This document shows, in pieces, positions 16,482 through 24,380 of a stretch of DNA of 49,340 bases. Under the pieces are notes generated by a model, which ran no database searches, was not told the DNA's origin, and saw nothing but the letters and a program-made list of their open reading frames with translations. Source of the stretch: an uncultured Ruthenibacterium sp. (lineage in GTDB: Bacteria; Bacillota; Clostridia; Oscillospirales; Ruminococcaceae); NCBI GenBank assembly GCA_944388395.1, contig CALXIP010000027.1:1-49340 (forward strand), given 5' to 3'. The stretch's first letter is position 1. Each line of letters opens with the position of its first letter. The translations under genes and the position numbers were made by a program.

Positions 16482-17015
16482 ATGACCAACATTTGGCATG
16501 ACATCAGTCCGGCCCGGATTAATCCGGATGATTTTATCGCGGTCATCGAGATTGAAAAAGGTTCCAAGAAGAAATATGAGTTGAATAAGGAAACCGGCCA
16601 TATCATTTTGGATCGTATTTTGTATACTTCCACACATTATCCGGCCAACTATGGCCTGATTCCCCGCACGTATGCAGATGACGGGGATCCGCTGGATGTG
16701 TTGGTCCTCTGCAGCGAAACCATCGCGCCTCTGAGCCTGGTGCGGTGTTATCCGATCGGCGTTATCACCATGCGTGACCAGGGGAAACTGGATGAAAAAA
16801 TCATTGCTATTCCCTTCGAGGATCCCATGTACAATGGATACCGCGACATTTCGGAACTCCCCAGCCACATCTTCTCCGAAATGCGGCATTTCTTCAGTGT
16901 TTATAAAAATCTGGAAGGTAAGGAAACAGTCGTGGATGAAGAACAGGGCCCGGATGAGGCACGTGCTATCATTCAGAAGTGTCTGGATGCATATATCAAT
17001 CGCTTTTGCCGCTGA
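16482..17015 (+). CDS. ppa: Inorganic pyrophosphatase, family I
   Basis: A soluble enzyme of 177 residues that hydrolyses pyrophosphate and pulls biosynthetic reactions forward. The family I signature DGDPLDVLV is at residues 67-75, preceded by HYPANYGLIPRTY. The frame is open further upstream into pepT, but the ATG at 16482 is well placed after GGAGGAA and matches the family N-terminus. Many Firmicutes use the unrelated family II (PpaC) enzyme, so a family I enzyme is worth noting but not rare. Confidence 0.95.
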   Translation: MTNIWHDISPARINPDDFIAVIEIEKGSKKKYELNKETGHIILDRILYTSTHYPANYGLIPRTYADDGDPLDVLVLCSETIAPLSLVRCYPIGVITMRDQGKLDEKIIAIPFEDPMYNGYRDISELPSHIFSEMRHFFSVYKNLEGKETVVDEEQGPDEARAIIQKCLDAYINRFCR

Positions 17016-17025
17016 GCGTTCGTCC

Positions 17026-17054
17026 TTGCATTCTGTTGCAAAGCAGGGTATACT
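17026..17054 (+). promoter_or_regulatory. Promoter of the 49-residue membrane peptide gene
   Basis: TTGCAT, a 17-base spacer and TATACT, starting 11 bases after the ppa stop and ending 31 bases before the small ATG. Confidence 0.65.
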
Positions 17055-17085
17055 GTATTAAATAAAGGAAGAGGAGCGTTTTGAA

Positions 17086-17235
17086 ATGAGACATGGCGGA
17101 GCCTTTCGTTTGACTGGTTTGATCTTGGGGATCGTCAGTGCTGTGGTCAGTATTGCTGCAGTTGTGTTCAGCGTTGTGGGGCTTATCCTTGCAAAGCGTC
17201 CGGTGATGCCTCGTGTGCGCTTGGACAGAAAATGA
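17086..17235 (+). CDS. Small single-pass membrane protein, 49 residues
   Basis: A short reading frame that begins MRHGGAFRLTGL and ends RVRLDRK. It has one long hydrophobic stretch (about residues 9-35, rich in Val, Ile, Ala and Gly) flanked by basic residues at both ends, which suits a one-helix membrane peptide. GAGGAG lies 9 bases before the ATG. It has its own promoter-like sequence and a clean terminator, so it looks like a real monocistronic gene. I do not recognise the family. Alternatives are a leader peptide or a type I toxin-like peptide, but nothing here shows toxicity or an antisense RNA. Confidence 0.65.
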   Translation: MRHGGAFRLTGLILGIVSAVVSIAAVVFSVVGLILAKRPVMPRVRLDRK

Positions 17236-17244
17236 TGTGAACAT

Positions 17245-17273
17245 AAAAGCCGGGTAAGCGCCCGGCTTTTTTT
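17245..17273 (+). terminator. Terminator after the small membrane protein gene
   Basis: A 10-bp perfect stem (AAAAGCCGGG with its complement), a 6-base loop and a run of seven T. It ends 23 bases before the next ATG. Confidence 0.9.
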
Positions 17274-17296
17274 GAGCGAAAGAGAGGAGACCACGA

Positions 17297-17947
17297 ATGC
17301 GAATAGCAGAGCCGGTTCTTCCTTTGCAGATGGAGAGTGCCATTTCGCTGGAAGAGGCGCTGAGTATGGCACAAAGCGATGAAAGTGCGCTGGAAGCTTA
17401 TCGCTTCTGCACGGGCAGTGCTGCCGGATGGGTGCTTGAAAAGGGAGAATACAAAGCGTGTTCGTTTTTGAGCTGCCGGCTGACGGGGGCGCATCTGTCC
17501 AAAAGCTGGCTCCGGGACGTGGTGTTTGAACGGTGTGAACTGTCCGGCCTTCGTCTGATGGAAAGTACATTGCAGCGCGTACGTTTTGTAAATTGTAAAT
17601 TTTCCGGTGCAAATCTGGCAGGAGCGTCTCTTCAGGATGTTTTGTTTCAAAACTGCACGGCTGATGGGCTGATGCTGCCGGAAAGCCGTCTGAAAAATGT
17701 TGTTTTTGAAGATTGTAATCTTCAGGAGGCGTCTTTTTCTACGTTGGGAAAGAAGTCGAGTTTTTGCTTTGAACGCTGCGACCTGCGTGCGGTGGATTTC
17801 TTCCGGACATCGCTCAACGGGATAGATCTCACCAGCTGCGAGATCGAGGGGATTCGCTTGGAAGGCCCAGAGGTGCGGGGAGCAATCGTCACGGCGCTGC
17901 AGGCCTGTGATTTGGCAAAACTTTTGGGTGTTGTGATTAAATCCTGA
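17297..17947 (+). CDS. Pentapeptide-repeat protein
   Basis: A 216-residue protein in which residues from about 50 to 185 form degenerate pentapeptide repeats of the A(N/D)LxX type (for example CRLTGAHL, CKFSGANLAGASL, CNLQEASF), expected to fold as a right-handed square beta-helix. Cysteine is frequent. No signal peptide or membrane helix is seen. Related proteins are often DNA-gyrase protecting (Qnr, MfpA) or of unknown role, and nothing here decides. The start ATG has GAGGAG upstream. It sits 13 bases before rimM and directly behind a terminator with no room for a clear promoter. Confidence 0.8.
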   Translation: MRIAEPVLPLQMESAISLEEALSMAQSDESALEAYRFCTGSAAGWVLEKGEYKACSFLSCRLTGAHLSKSWLRDVVFERCELSGLRLMESTLQRVRFVNCKFSGANLAGASLQDVLFQNCTADGLMLPESRLKNVVFEDCNLQEASFSTLGKKSSFCFERCDLRAVDFFRTSLNGIDLTSCEIEGIRLEGPEVRGAIVTALQACDLAKLLGVVIKS

Positions 17948-17960
17948 ATGGAGGAGAACA

Positions 17961-18494
17961 ATGAAAGAGTATCTTGAGGCGGGAGAGTTTGTCACCACGC
18001 ACGGCGTAATGGGAGAATTGAAATTGTATCCCTGGTGCGATGATGCGGACTTTATTACGCAGCTTCCGCGTCTTTTTCTGGGACGAAACGGGGAAAAAGA
18101 GCAAAAGGTTTTATCAGCTCGCGTCCATAAAGGAATGTGCCTTGTCAAATTGGAAGGCGTGGATTCGATGGACGCAGCACGTGCGCTTGTTCGGAAAATT
18201 GCCTATTTTTCGCGAGCGGATGTACAGCTGCCGGAGGGACGTTTTTTTGTACAGGATATCATTGGATGCAAGGTGCTGGATGCGGATACGAAACAGGAGT
18301 ACGGCACAGTGACGGATGTCACACATCCTGCAGCCAGCGATGTGTACGAGGTGCGGAATGAGCAGGGGGAGGTATTTCTGTTCCCGGCAGTGAAGGAGTT
18401 TTTGGGTGAGTTGAAACCGGAAGAGGGCTTTATTACGGTTCGGCCGATTGCGGGGATGTTTACGTCCGGCGGAGGAAACGACGATGAGGATTGA
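17961..18494 (+). CDS. rimM: 16S rRNA maturation factor RimM
   Basis: A 177-residue cytoplasmic protein that helps assemble the 30S head, binding ribosomal protein S19. It has the expected N-terminal beta-barrel ([22 protein letters not shown]) and a C-terminal PRC-barrel ([24 protein letters not shown]). GGAGG precedes the ATG. It overlaps trmD by 11 bases, the usual rimM-trmD pair. rpsP and ffh, often upstream in Firmicutes, are not here. Confidence 0.95.
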   Translation: MKEYLEAGEFVTTHGVMGELKLYPWCDDADFITQLPRLFLGRNGEKEQKVLSARVHKGMCLVKLEGVDSMDAARALVRKIAYFSRADVQLPEGRFFVQDIIGCKVLDADTKQEYGTVTDVTHPAASDVYEVRNEQGEVFLFPAVKEFLGELKPEEGFITVRPIAGMFTSGGGNDDED

Positions 18495-19206
18495 CGTTGC
18501 GACACTCTTTCCGGAAATGTGTGAACGGGTGATGAGTGAAAGCATCATCGGACGTGCGCGCCGACGCGGTCACATTGAGTTTTGTGCCCACCAGATACGC
18601 GATTATACGCTGAATCGTCAAAAACAGGTAGATGACTACCCTTATGGAGGCGGTCATGGCATGATCATGCAGGCGCAGCCCATTTACGACTGCTGCCAGG
18701 ATGTGATCCGGCAGGTGGAACAGGCGGGACATGCGAGGCCCCATGTGGTGTTTTTGACAGCGGCAGGGCAGCCGTGGAACGAAGAACATTGCAAGCGTCT
18801 GGCAACGTACGACAGTCTTTTGCTGGTATGTGGCCATTATGAGGGGATTGATGAGCGTGTCATCGAAGCGTTGGCAGATGAGGAGATCTCCATTGGAGAC
18901 TACGTGCTCACCGGCGGAGAGTTGGCTGCACTGGTGGTGGCCGACAGTGTGTTTCGTTTGTGTCCGGGTGTCCTTTCCAGTCCGGAAGGGTATGAAGAAG
19001 AGAGTTATTACAGCGGGCTTTTGGAATATCCGCAGTACAGCCGCCCGGAAGAGTGGAATGGGCGCAGTGTACCGCCGGTTCTTTTGTCCGGCCATCACGA
19101 AAATATTGCGAAATGGCGAAAAGAACAGGCCCTGGAACGAACACGGTCGCGCAGGCCGGATTTGTATCGGGAATATCAGAAAAAAGTCAATGGCGAAAAT
19201 TCATAA
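18484..19206 (+). CDS. trmD: tRNA (guanine-N1-)-methyltransferase
   Basis: A SPOUT-class knotted enzyme of 240 residues that methylates G37 of several tRNAs with S-adenosylmethionine. Conserved blocks are LFPEM near the start, [30 protein letters not shown] and LSGHHENI. The ATG at 18484 lies inside the end of rimM with GGAGGA upstream; the longer open frame is only rimM in another frame. rplS, often downstream, is absent. Confidence 0.97.
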   Translation: MRIDVATLFPEMCERVMSESIIGRARRRGHIEFCAHQIRDYTLNRQKQVDDYPYGGGHGMIMQAQPIYDCCQDVIRQVEQAGHARPHVVFLTAAGQPWNEEHCKRLATYDSLLLVCGHYEGIDERVIEALADEEISIGDYVLTGGELAALVVADSVFRLCPGVLSSPEGYEEESYYSGLLEYPQYSRPEEWNGRSVPPVLLSGHHENIAKWRKEQALERTRSRRPDLYREYQKKVNGENS

Positions 19207-19339
19207 AGAAACAAGAGGACGATTGTATAATTCGCCTATGTTGTTGAAAACTAACTGGTGAAGATGCACAAACACGGCCGGATGAGTAAGCCCGTTTAAA
19301 GGCAGAGTTGCAAAAATTATCGGATTGCGTCCGAAATTA

Positions 19340-19369
19340 TTGACGTTTTGAAAGTTTTTGGTATACAAT
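19340..19369 (+). promoter_or_regulatory. Promoter of the HPr gene
   Basis: TTGACG, an 18-base spacer and TACAAT, 41 bases before the ATG. The rest of the 203-base gap (19207-19409) holds no recognisable gene; a TATAAT occurs near 19226. Confidence 0.65.
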
Positions 19370-19409
19370 AAGGACAAAGGCACAAGATACATGATAAGGA
19401 GCGTTTGCT

Positions 19410-19673
19410 ATGTTTGTGAAAGAAGTAACTGTGGAGAATCAGGTCGGCTTGCATGCACGTCCCGCTACTTTCTTTATCCAGAAAGCTAATGAGTTTAAAT
19501 CTTCTATCTGGGTGGAGAAGGAAGAGCGTCGAGTCAATGCAAAGAGCCTTCTGGGTGTTCTGTCTTTGGGCATCGTGGGCGGTACTACGATTCGCATTAT
19601 TGCTGACGGCGCTGACGAGCAGGCTGCTGTTGAAGGCTTGATTAAACTGGTGAATTCCGGTTTCAGCGAATAA
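19410..19673 (+). CDS. ptsH: HPr phosphocarrier protein
   Basis: An 87-residue phosphocarrier of the PEP:sugar phosphotransferase system. The phosphorylated histidine is H15 in GLHARPA, and the regulatory serine is S46 in NAKSLLG, the site used by HPr kinase in Firmicutes for carbon catabolite control. Both are present, so this is HPr and not the His-less Crh. It stands alone, with its own promoter and a terminator, and no ptsI is next to it. AAGGAG precedes the ATG. Confidence 0.95.
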   Translation: MFVKEVTVENQVGLHARPATFFIQKANEFKSSIWVEKEERRVNAKSLLGVLSLGIVGGTTIRIIADGADEQAAVEGLIKLVNSGFSE

Positions 19674-19688
19674 ATTTTGATGAAACAT

Positions 19689-19728
19689 AAAATGCGCTGC
19701 CTGGTAATTGGCGGCGCATTTTCTTTTT
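19689..19728 (+). terminator. Terminator after the HPr gene
   Basis: A 13-bp stem with one G-T wobble (AAAATGCGCTGCC against GGCGGCGCATTTT), an 8-base loop and T-rich sequence after it. Confidence 0.85.
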
Positions 19729-19746
19729 CAGGAAGGCGGGCGAGGC

Positions 19747-21573
19747 ATGACAAAATATGAACTTTGGCAGAAGGCGAAAATGCTTCCCTTGCTGCCGGGC
19801 GTCTATATTATCCGCAATAAAGCGGGTGAGATCATCTATATTGGCAAAGCGAAACGATTGCGTACCCGTGTGTCGCAGTATTTTCGTGAAGGTGTACCTC
19901 ATGACGCAAAAGTGACGAAAATGATTCACAATGCGTATGAGTTCGATGTGATTGTAACCCAGAGCGAATTTGAGGCGCTGGTTTTGGAGTGCAGCCAGAT
20001 CAAGCAGCACAAACCCAAGTACAACATCCTTCTTAAAGATGACAAGGGGTATAGCTATGTCAAAGTGACAAAAGAAGCATATCCCCGCATTTCGGCTGTT
20101 TTGCAGAAAGAGGACGATGGCGCAGAATACATCGGTCCGTACACTTCCAGTTTCGCGGTGCGGGAAATGGTGGAAACCGCCAATAATGTATTTCGTCTGC
20201 CGCGCTGCAATAAAAAGTTTCCGCAAGATATCGGGAAAGGACGGCCGTGTCTGAACGCGCACATTGGGTTGTGTATGGCGGTTTGTTCCGGAAAAATCAG
20301 CCGGGAGATGTATGGAGAGGCGGTGGACGGTGCGCTCCACTTGATCCGGCACGGCCAGGGGGAGATTTTGAAGCTTCTGCGCCAGCGCATGGAAGAGGCG
20401 GCAGAGAAGCTGGACTTTGAGCGGGCGGCGATGCTCCGGGACCAGATCAATGCCATAGAGAAGGTCAGCCGTGGGCAGAAAGTGGTGCGCAGCAGTGTGG
20501 ACGAGCAGGATGTGTTCGCGCTTGCGGCCAGCGCAACCGCTGTGTGTGCTGCCATTCTCCGTTTTCGGGAAGGACGTTTGGTGGATAAGCGAGAGTTTTT
20601 GCTCCATGACACACAGGATGTGACTGCGGTACGCAATGAACTTTTGCCGCGTTACTATTTAGAGGACAGCGAGTTCATTCCCAAGAGTATTGCAGTGGAT
20701 CAACTGCCGGATGGATGGGAAGATCTTCGTCGTCTGCTGGAAGAAACCAGGGGGAGCAAAGTACAGCTGTATGTGCCGCGCCGGGGCGACACGGCTAAGC
20801 TGGTGGAGATGGCGCGCACCAACGCCTTTGAGCGCCTTGCACGGGAGAGCGGGCGCTATGCCCGGGAACAAAAGCTGCTGGATGAAACAGCGGCGCTGCT
20901 GGGACTGCGTCAGCCGCCCCAGGTGATCGAGAGCTACGATATCTCCAACTGGGGAGATGGGACCAGCGTGGCGGGAATGGTGGTATTTGAGGGCGGAAAA
21001 CCCAAAAAGGCAGGGTATCGCCGCTTTAAGATGCAGACGGTGTTTGTGAACGACGACTATGCGTCCATGGCAGAAACGCTTAGCCGACGGGCTTCGGAAT
21101 ATGAAAAAGGCGGTAGGGGACAGTTTGCGGTCAAACCGGATCTGATTCTTTTGGATGGCGGAAAGGGTCAAATCTCCGCTGTGCGAAAAGCGCTGGAAAA
21201 TACGTCTTTGGCGGCGGTGCCTTTGTTCGGCATGGTCAAGGATGACCGCCACAGGACCCGGGGCCTTATCACTCCAGACGGGGAAGAAATCCAGTTGTCC
21301 ATGCATAAAAGTGTTTTTAGCTTTATTACGTCTATTCAGGACGAAACGCACCGCTGGGCCAACGATTATCGCAAACGTCTCCAAAAAGGACGCGCTTATG
21401 CTTCCACTTTGCAGAATGTGCCCGGAGTAGGACCTGCTACGGCAAAGGCCCTGCTGAGCCATTTTAAAACGGTGACGGCGGTTCGACAGGCGGAATATGA
21501 GGAGCTGTGCGCGGCAAAAGGCGTGTCCAAACGCGCTGCAAAGGCAGTGTACGATTACTTTCGCCAAACTTGA
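19747..21573 (+). CDS. uvrC: UvrABC excinuclease subunit C
   Basis: A 608-residue nuclease that makes both incisions in nucleotide-excision repair. The N-terminus has the GIY-YIG domain (PGVYIIRNKAGEIIYIGKAK), then a UVR motif (EEAAEKLDFERAAMLRDQI), the RNase H-like second nuclease (ESYDISNWGDGTSVAGMVVF, LLDGGKGQ) and C-terminal helix-hairpin-helix motifs (NVPGVGPATAKALL). I prefer the ATG at 19747 because it fits the family N-terminus; an in-frame start at 19708 falls in the HPr terminator. Its ribosome site (GGCGAGG) is weak. No clear promoter separates it from the HPr terminator. Confidence 0.96.
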   Translation: MTKYELWQKAKMLPLLPGVYIIRNKAGEIIYIGKAKRLRTRVSQYFREGVPHDAKVTKMIHNAYEFDVIVTQSEFEALVLECSQIKQHKPKYNILLKDDKGYSYVKVTKEAYPRISAVLQKEDDGAEYIGPYTSSFAVREMVETANNVFRLPRCNKKFPQDIGKGRPCLNAHIGLCMAVCSGKISREMYGEAVDGALHLIRHGQGEILKLLRQRMEEAAEKLDFERAAMLRDQINAIEKVSRGQKVVRSSVDEQDVFALAASATAVCAAILRFREGRLVDKREFLLHDTQDVTAVRNELLPRYYLEDSEFIPKSIAVDQLPDGWEDLRRLLEETRGSKVQLYVPRRGDTAKLVEMARTNAFERLARESGRYAREQKLLDETAALLGLRQPPQVIESYDISNWGDGTSVAGMVVFEGGKPKKAGYRRFKMQTVFVNDDYASMAETLSRRASEYEKGGRGQFAVKPDLILLDGGKGQISAVRKALENTSLAAVPLFGMVKDDRHRTRGLITPDGEEIQLSMHKSVFSFITSIQDETHRWANDYRKRLQKGRAYASTLQNVPGVGPATAKALLSHFKTVTAVRQAEYEELCAAKGVSKRAAKAVYDYFRQT

Positions 21574-21598
21574 CAAATGCCGCCATGCCCTCCATAAT
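21570..21598 (+). promoter_or_regulatory. Promoter of rsmD-coaD
   Basis: A perfect TTGACA overlapping the uvrC stop, a 17-base spacer and CATAAT, 41 bases before the rsmD ATG. Confidence 0.7.
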
Positions 21599-21638
21599 AA
21601 AATAACAGCAGAACAAACGAAAGAGTGAGGTGGATCGA

Positions 21639-22220
21639 ATGCGTGTCATCGCGGGAAGCGCACGCGGCGTGAAGTTGTCTGCGCTGCCGGGCGAGGAGAT
21701 CACTCGTCCCACCATTGACCGTGTCAAGGAAAGCATGTTTAGTTCTGTGCAGTTCCTTTTGGAAGGAGCGGAGGTACTGGACTTGTTTGCGGGCTCCGGG
21801 CAGCTGGGAATCGAAGCGCTCAGCCGGGGCGCCAAACGGTGTGTATTCATCGATCATGACAGAGGCGCCTGCGAAATCGTTCGTCAGAATCTTCGTGCGG
21901 CTGGCCTGGCCGGAAAAGCCAGTGTTTCCCAAACGCAGGCACAGCATTTCCTTTCCACGGCGCGGGAACCTTTTGATTTGATTCTGATGGATCCGCCTTA
22001 CCATCAGGGGACGGTAGCTGCGCTGCTTCCGCTGGTGGCGCGCGTGGTGAAGCCGGGCGGTGTGGTTCTGGCTGAGACGGAATACGGTGCGCAGCTTCCG
22101 GAACGTTGCGGGTGCTTGGTGTGCAGAAAGCATTATAAGTACGGCAAGGTGGCGCTGGCGCGCTATGAATATGCGGATGAAGAGGAGCTTGCGGATGAAA
22201 ATAGCGATTTGCCCCGGTAG
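21639..22220 (+). CDS. rsmD: 16S rRNA (guanine(966)-N(2))-methyltransferase
   Basis: A 193-residue Rossmann-fold methyltransferase that modifies G966 of 16S rRNA. It has MRVIAGSARG at the start, the SAM-binding LDLFAGSGQLGIEALSRGA and the catalytic DPPY. GAGGTGG is suitably placed before the ATG at 21639; a GTG three codons earlier is less likely. coaD starts inside its 3' end (26-base overlap), the usual rsmD-coaD pair. Confidence 0.95.
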   Translation: MRVIAGSARGVKLSALPGEEITRPTIDRVKESMFSSVQFLLEGAEVLDLFAGSGQLGIEALSRGAKRCVFIDHDRGACEIVRQNLRAAGLAGKASVSQTQAQHFLSTAREPFDLILMDPPYHQGTVAALLPLVARVVKPGGVVLAETEYGAQLPERCGCLVCRKHYKYGKVALARYEYADEEELADENSDLPR

Positions 22221-22689
22221 TTTCGACCCAATCACAAAGGGCCATTTGAACATTATCGAACGCTCTGCAAGATTGTTTGATGCCGTAATTGTGCTGGTTC
22301 TGGTAAACCCGAACAAAAAACCGACGTTTTCAGCGGCAGAACGAGTGGATTTTATTCGGAAAGCCTGTGAGCATATTCCCAATGTCAAAGTGGATTCCTA
22401 TCACGGTCTTTTGGCGGATTATGCATACCGGGTGGGCGCGTGTACCATCATCAAGGGCCTGCGCGCGGTGACGGATTTTGAGTATGAGTTCCAGCAGGCT
22501 CTGGTCAATAAGCAGCTGAACCCGGAGCTGGAGACGATGTTTGTCATTACCGACTCCAGTTACATGTACCTTTCGTCCAGCATGGTGCGGCAGGTAGCGG
22601 GTTTTGGCGGCGATGTGAGTGAGTTTTTGCCGGAATCTATTTGTGAAGAAATCGTAAAACGCCTCGCACAGGGGCAGGAAAAGGAGTAA
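22195..22689 (+). CDS. coaD: Phosphopantetheine adenylyltransferase
   Basis: A 164-residue nucleotidyltransferase that makes dephospho-CoA from 4'-phosphopantetheine and ATP. Motifs are PGSFDPITKGHL (residues 7-18), KGLRAVTDFEYE and YLSSSMVRQVA. The ATG at 22195 matches the family N-terminus and has GAGGAG upstream inside rsmD; the longer open frame is rsmD read out of frame. The two genes are translationally coupled. Confidence 0.97.
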   Translation: MKIAICPGSFDPITKGHLNIIERSARLFDAVIVLVLVNPNKKPTFSAAERVDFIRKACEHIPNVKVDSYHGLLADYAYRVGACTIIKGLRAVTDFEYEFQQALVNKQLNPELETMFVITDSSYMYLSSSMVRQVAGFGGDVSEFLPESICEEIVKRLAQGQEKE

Positions 22690-22695
22690 TGTATC

Positions 22696-23193
22696 ATGTC
22701 AATCGATGAATTGCTGGATGTCATGGACGAAACGCTTGAAGATGCGCTCAATGTGCCGTTCAGCGGCGGCAAGCGCATGGTGGATGTGGAAAAGGTGCGC
22801 GAATTGATTGATGACATTCGCCTGAACATGCCGCAGGAAATTCAGCAGGCCAAAGCGGTTGTGAAAGATCGCACGCAAATTATAGACAAAGCGAAACGCG
22901 AAGCAGATATGATCATCAAACGTGCAGAAGAGCGAGCCCGCACTATGGTGGCCGAAGAAGCGATCATGAAGACGGCGCAGCAGAAGGCAACCGAGATGAT
23001 TACAAGTGCGCAGAATCAGAGCAGAGAGATGCGTGCCACAGTGACCAATTATTGTGAGAATATGCTCCGGCAGACGGAGGAGCAGCTCTCCAGCAGTTTG
23101 AGCGATGTGCAGAATGTGCGCGCCACACTGCGCCAGTCCGGCAAACGCGGTGCAAAGCGCACTGCGCCGCAGCCCAAAAATACCAATCCGTAA
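22696..23193 (+). CDS. Coiled-coil protein of unknown function, follows coaD
   Basis: A 165-residue soluble protein. Residues about 50-150 are rich in Ala, Glu, Gln, Lys and Arg with a heptad-like pattern and few helix breakers, so a long coiled coil is likely. The tail is basic (KRGAKRTAPQPK). It resembles proteins annotated loosely as 'ATPase' or ATP-synthase b/E-like subunits after coaD in Clostridia, but it has no Walker motif. The start SIDELLDVMDETLEDA is acidic. A role in cell structure or division, as in DivIVA-like coiled coils, is only a guess. It is 6 bases from coaD and ends at a terminator. Confidence 0.8.
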   Translation: MSIDELLDVMDETLEDALNVPFSGGKRMVDVEKVRELIDDIRLNMPQEIQQAKAVVKDRTQIIDKAKREADMIIKRAEERARTMVAEEAIMKTAQQKATEMITSAQNQSREMRATVTNYCENMLRQTEEQLSSSLSDVQNVRATLRQSGKRGAKRTAPQPKNTNP

Positions 23194-23199
23194 GAAATC

Positions 23200-23232
23200 A
23201 GGCGCCCCGAACCATCGGGGGCGCTTTTTGCA
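23200..23232 (+). terminator. Terminator after the rsmD-coaD operon
   Basis: A GC-rich stem (GCGCCCCGA against TCGGGGGCGC, one bulged G), a 4-base loop and TTTTT. Confidence 0.85.
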
Positions 23233-23256
23233 TAGATTAATTTGAAAAAACTCCTC

Positions 23257-23285
23257 TTGACAATTTGTGTTTAATGATATAAAAT
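23257..23285 (+). promoter_or_regulatory. Promoter of the perR-like gene
   Basis: A perfect TTGACA, a 17-base spacer and TAAAAT. The -10 lies inside the palindrome at 23272-23292. Confidence 0.8.
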
Positions 23286-23292
23286 ATCATTA
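23272..23292. promoter_or_regulatory. Palindromic operator of the Fur/PerR-type regulator
   Basis: Two perfect 9-base arms, TAATGATAT and ATATCATTA, around AAA. The core resembles AT-rich Fur and PerR boxes. It covers the -10 box, so binding would block transcription. Autoregulation by the gene product just downstream is the simplest reading. Confidence 0.7.
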
Positions 23293-23313
23293 GCAAAAGA
23301 GAGGAGAATGGAG

Positions 23314-23706
23314 ATGGAGAAACGGAACACCATCCAAAAGCAGCTGGTGCTGGATGCTGTGGCGCAACTGGCAGACCATCCCACGGCGGATGAGGTTTAC
23401 GCTCACATCGCCCAGAAACATCCCACTGTCAGCAAGGCTACGGTATATCGAAATTTGAGCAGTCTGTCAGAGGATGGCGTGCTGCGCCATGTGCGTATGC
23501 CGGAAGGTGCAGACCGGTTTGATCATACGCTTACGCCGCATTTTCACATTGAATGCATCTGTTGTGGTGCGCTTTGTGATGTTTGTCTGGATGAAAACAA
23601 GGAAATCAGCCGCAAAGTGGAGCAAATGACCGGCTATTGCGATGTGCAGTATGATATTGTGTTTACAGGTGTGTGTCCAGCTTGCCGGAAGCATGAAACA
23701 GAGTAA
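23314..23706 (+). CDS. perR: Fur-family regulator, PerR-like
   Basis: A 130-residue metal-dependent repressor. The winged helix covers about 1-75, with the recognition helix in KATVYRNLSSL. The C-terminal part has HFHIEC and two zinc-binding CxxC pairs (C81/C84 and C121/C124). The residues PerR and Fur use for the sensing metal (H36, D70, H76, H78) are plausible, but the sequence cannot separate the two types. The rubrerythrin neighbour favours PerR and peroxide sensing. I chose the ATG at 23314, 7 bases after GAGGAG; an ATG at 23308 is too close. Confidence 0.9.
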   Translation: MEKRNTIQKQLVLDAVAQLADHPTADEVYAHIAQKHPTVSKATVYRNLSSLSEDGVLRHVRMPEGADRFDHTLTPHFHIECICCGALCDVCLDENKEISRKVEQMTGYCDVQYDIVFTGVCPACRKHETE

Positions 23707-23750
23707 AACACCGCATACTTTGTTTGAAAGGCGGTTGTCCGCCGTCAATT

Positions 23751-23756
23751 TATAAT
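23751..23756 (+). promoter_or_regulatory. Possible -10 box before rubrerythrin
   Basis: TATAAT 30 bases before the ATG, with no convincing -35. A small stem, GGCGG-TTGT-CCGCC, lies just upstream (about 23731-23744). Rubrerythrin may be read from the perR promoter, from here, or both. Confidence 0.35.
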
Positions 23757-23785
23757 CAAAAAGAAGTAAAGGAGAGAAGTTTATC

Positions 23786-24325
23786 ATGGAATTGAAAGGC
23801 TCGAAAACCGAACAGAATCTGCTGACCGCTTTTGCGGGTGAAAGCCAGGCGCGCAACAAATATACGTATTATGCTTCTAAAGCCAAAAAGGAAGGTTACA
23901 ACCAGATTGCAGCGATTTTTGAAGAGACTGCAAACAATGAGAAAGAGCATGCAAAAATCTGGTTTAAACAGCTGCACAATGGGGAAATTCCCGATACGAT
24001 GACCAATCTGGACGATGCGGCTGCCGGTGAAAATTATGAGTGGACCGACATGTATGCCGGCTTTGCGGCTACTGCGAAAGAAGAGGGCTTCACGCAGCTG
24101 GCGTACCTGTTTGAGGCAGTGGGCAAGATCGAGAAAGAGCATGAGGAGAGGTATCGCGCCTTGAAGGCGAACATCGAGCAGGGCAAGGTGTTTGCACGTG
24201 AGACAGAGCAGGTTTGGGTGTGCTCCAACTGCGGCCATGTTCATATTGGCACACACGCCCCGGAGAAATGCCCGGTCTGCGATCATCCGCAGGGATATTT
24301 CATTCTGCAGGCAAAGAATTATTAA
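23786..24325 (+). CDS. rbr: Rubrerythrin
   Basis: A 179-residue peroxidase that protects anaerobes by reducing hydrogen peroxide. The N-terminal four-helix ferritin-like domain carries the diiron ligands ([10 protein letters not shown] with E19, and NEKEH with E52 and H55; a second set in [11 protein letters not shown]). The C-terminal rubredoxin domain has CSNC and CPVC (C146, C149, C162, C165) for one iron. It lies 79 bases after the perR-like gene and ends at a strong terminator. GGAGAG precedes the ATG. Confidence 0.97.
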   Translation: MELKGSKTEQNLLTAFAGESQARNKYTYYASKAKKEGYNQIAAIFEETANNEKEHAKIWFKQLHNGEIPDTMTNLDDAAAGENYEWTDMYAGFAATAKEEGFTQLAYLFEAVGKIEKEHEERYRALKANIEQGKVFARETEQVWVCSNCGHVHIGTHAPEKCPVCDHPQGYFILQAKNY

Positions 24326-24332
24326 TTGCTTT

Positions 24333-24364
24333 AAAGCCCACGGATTGTTCCGTGGGCTTTTTTT
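24333..24364 (+). terminator. Terminator after rubrerythrin
   Basis: A perfect 12-bp stem (AAAGCCCACGGA and complement), a 4-base TTGT loop and a T run. Confidence 0.92.
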
Positions 24365-24380
24365 GTGCGGTGGAATCCGT

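Noticed and set aside
19272..19310. An 11-codon frame and possible riboswitch upstream of HPr.
   Set aside because: No ribosome site fits the short frame, and I could not match the sequence to any riboswitch consensus I know.
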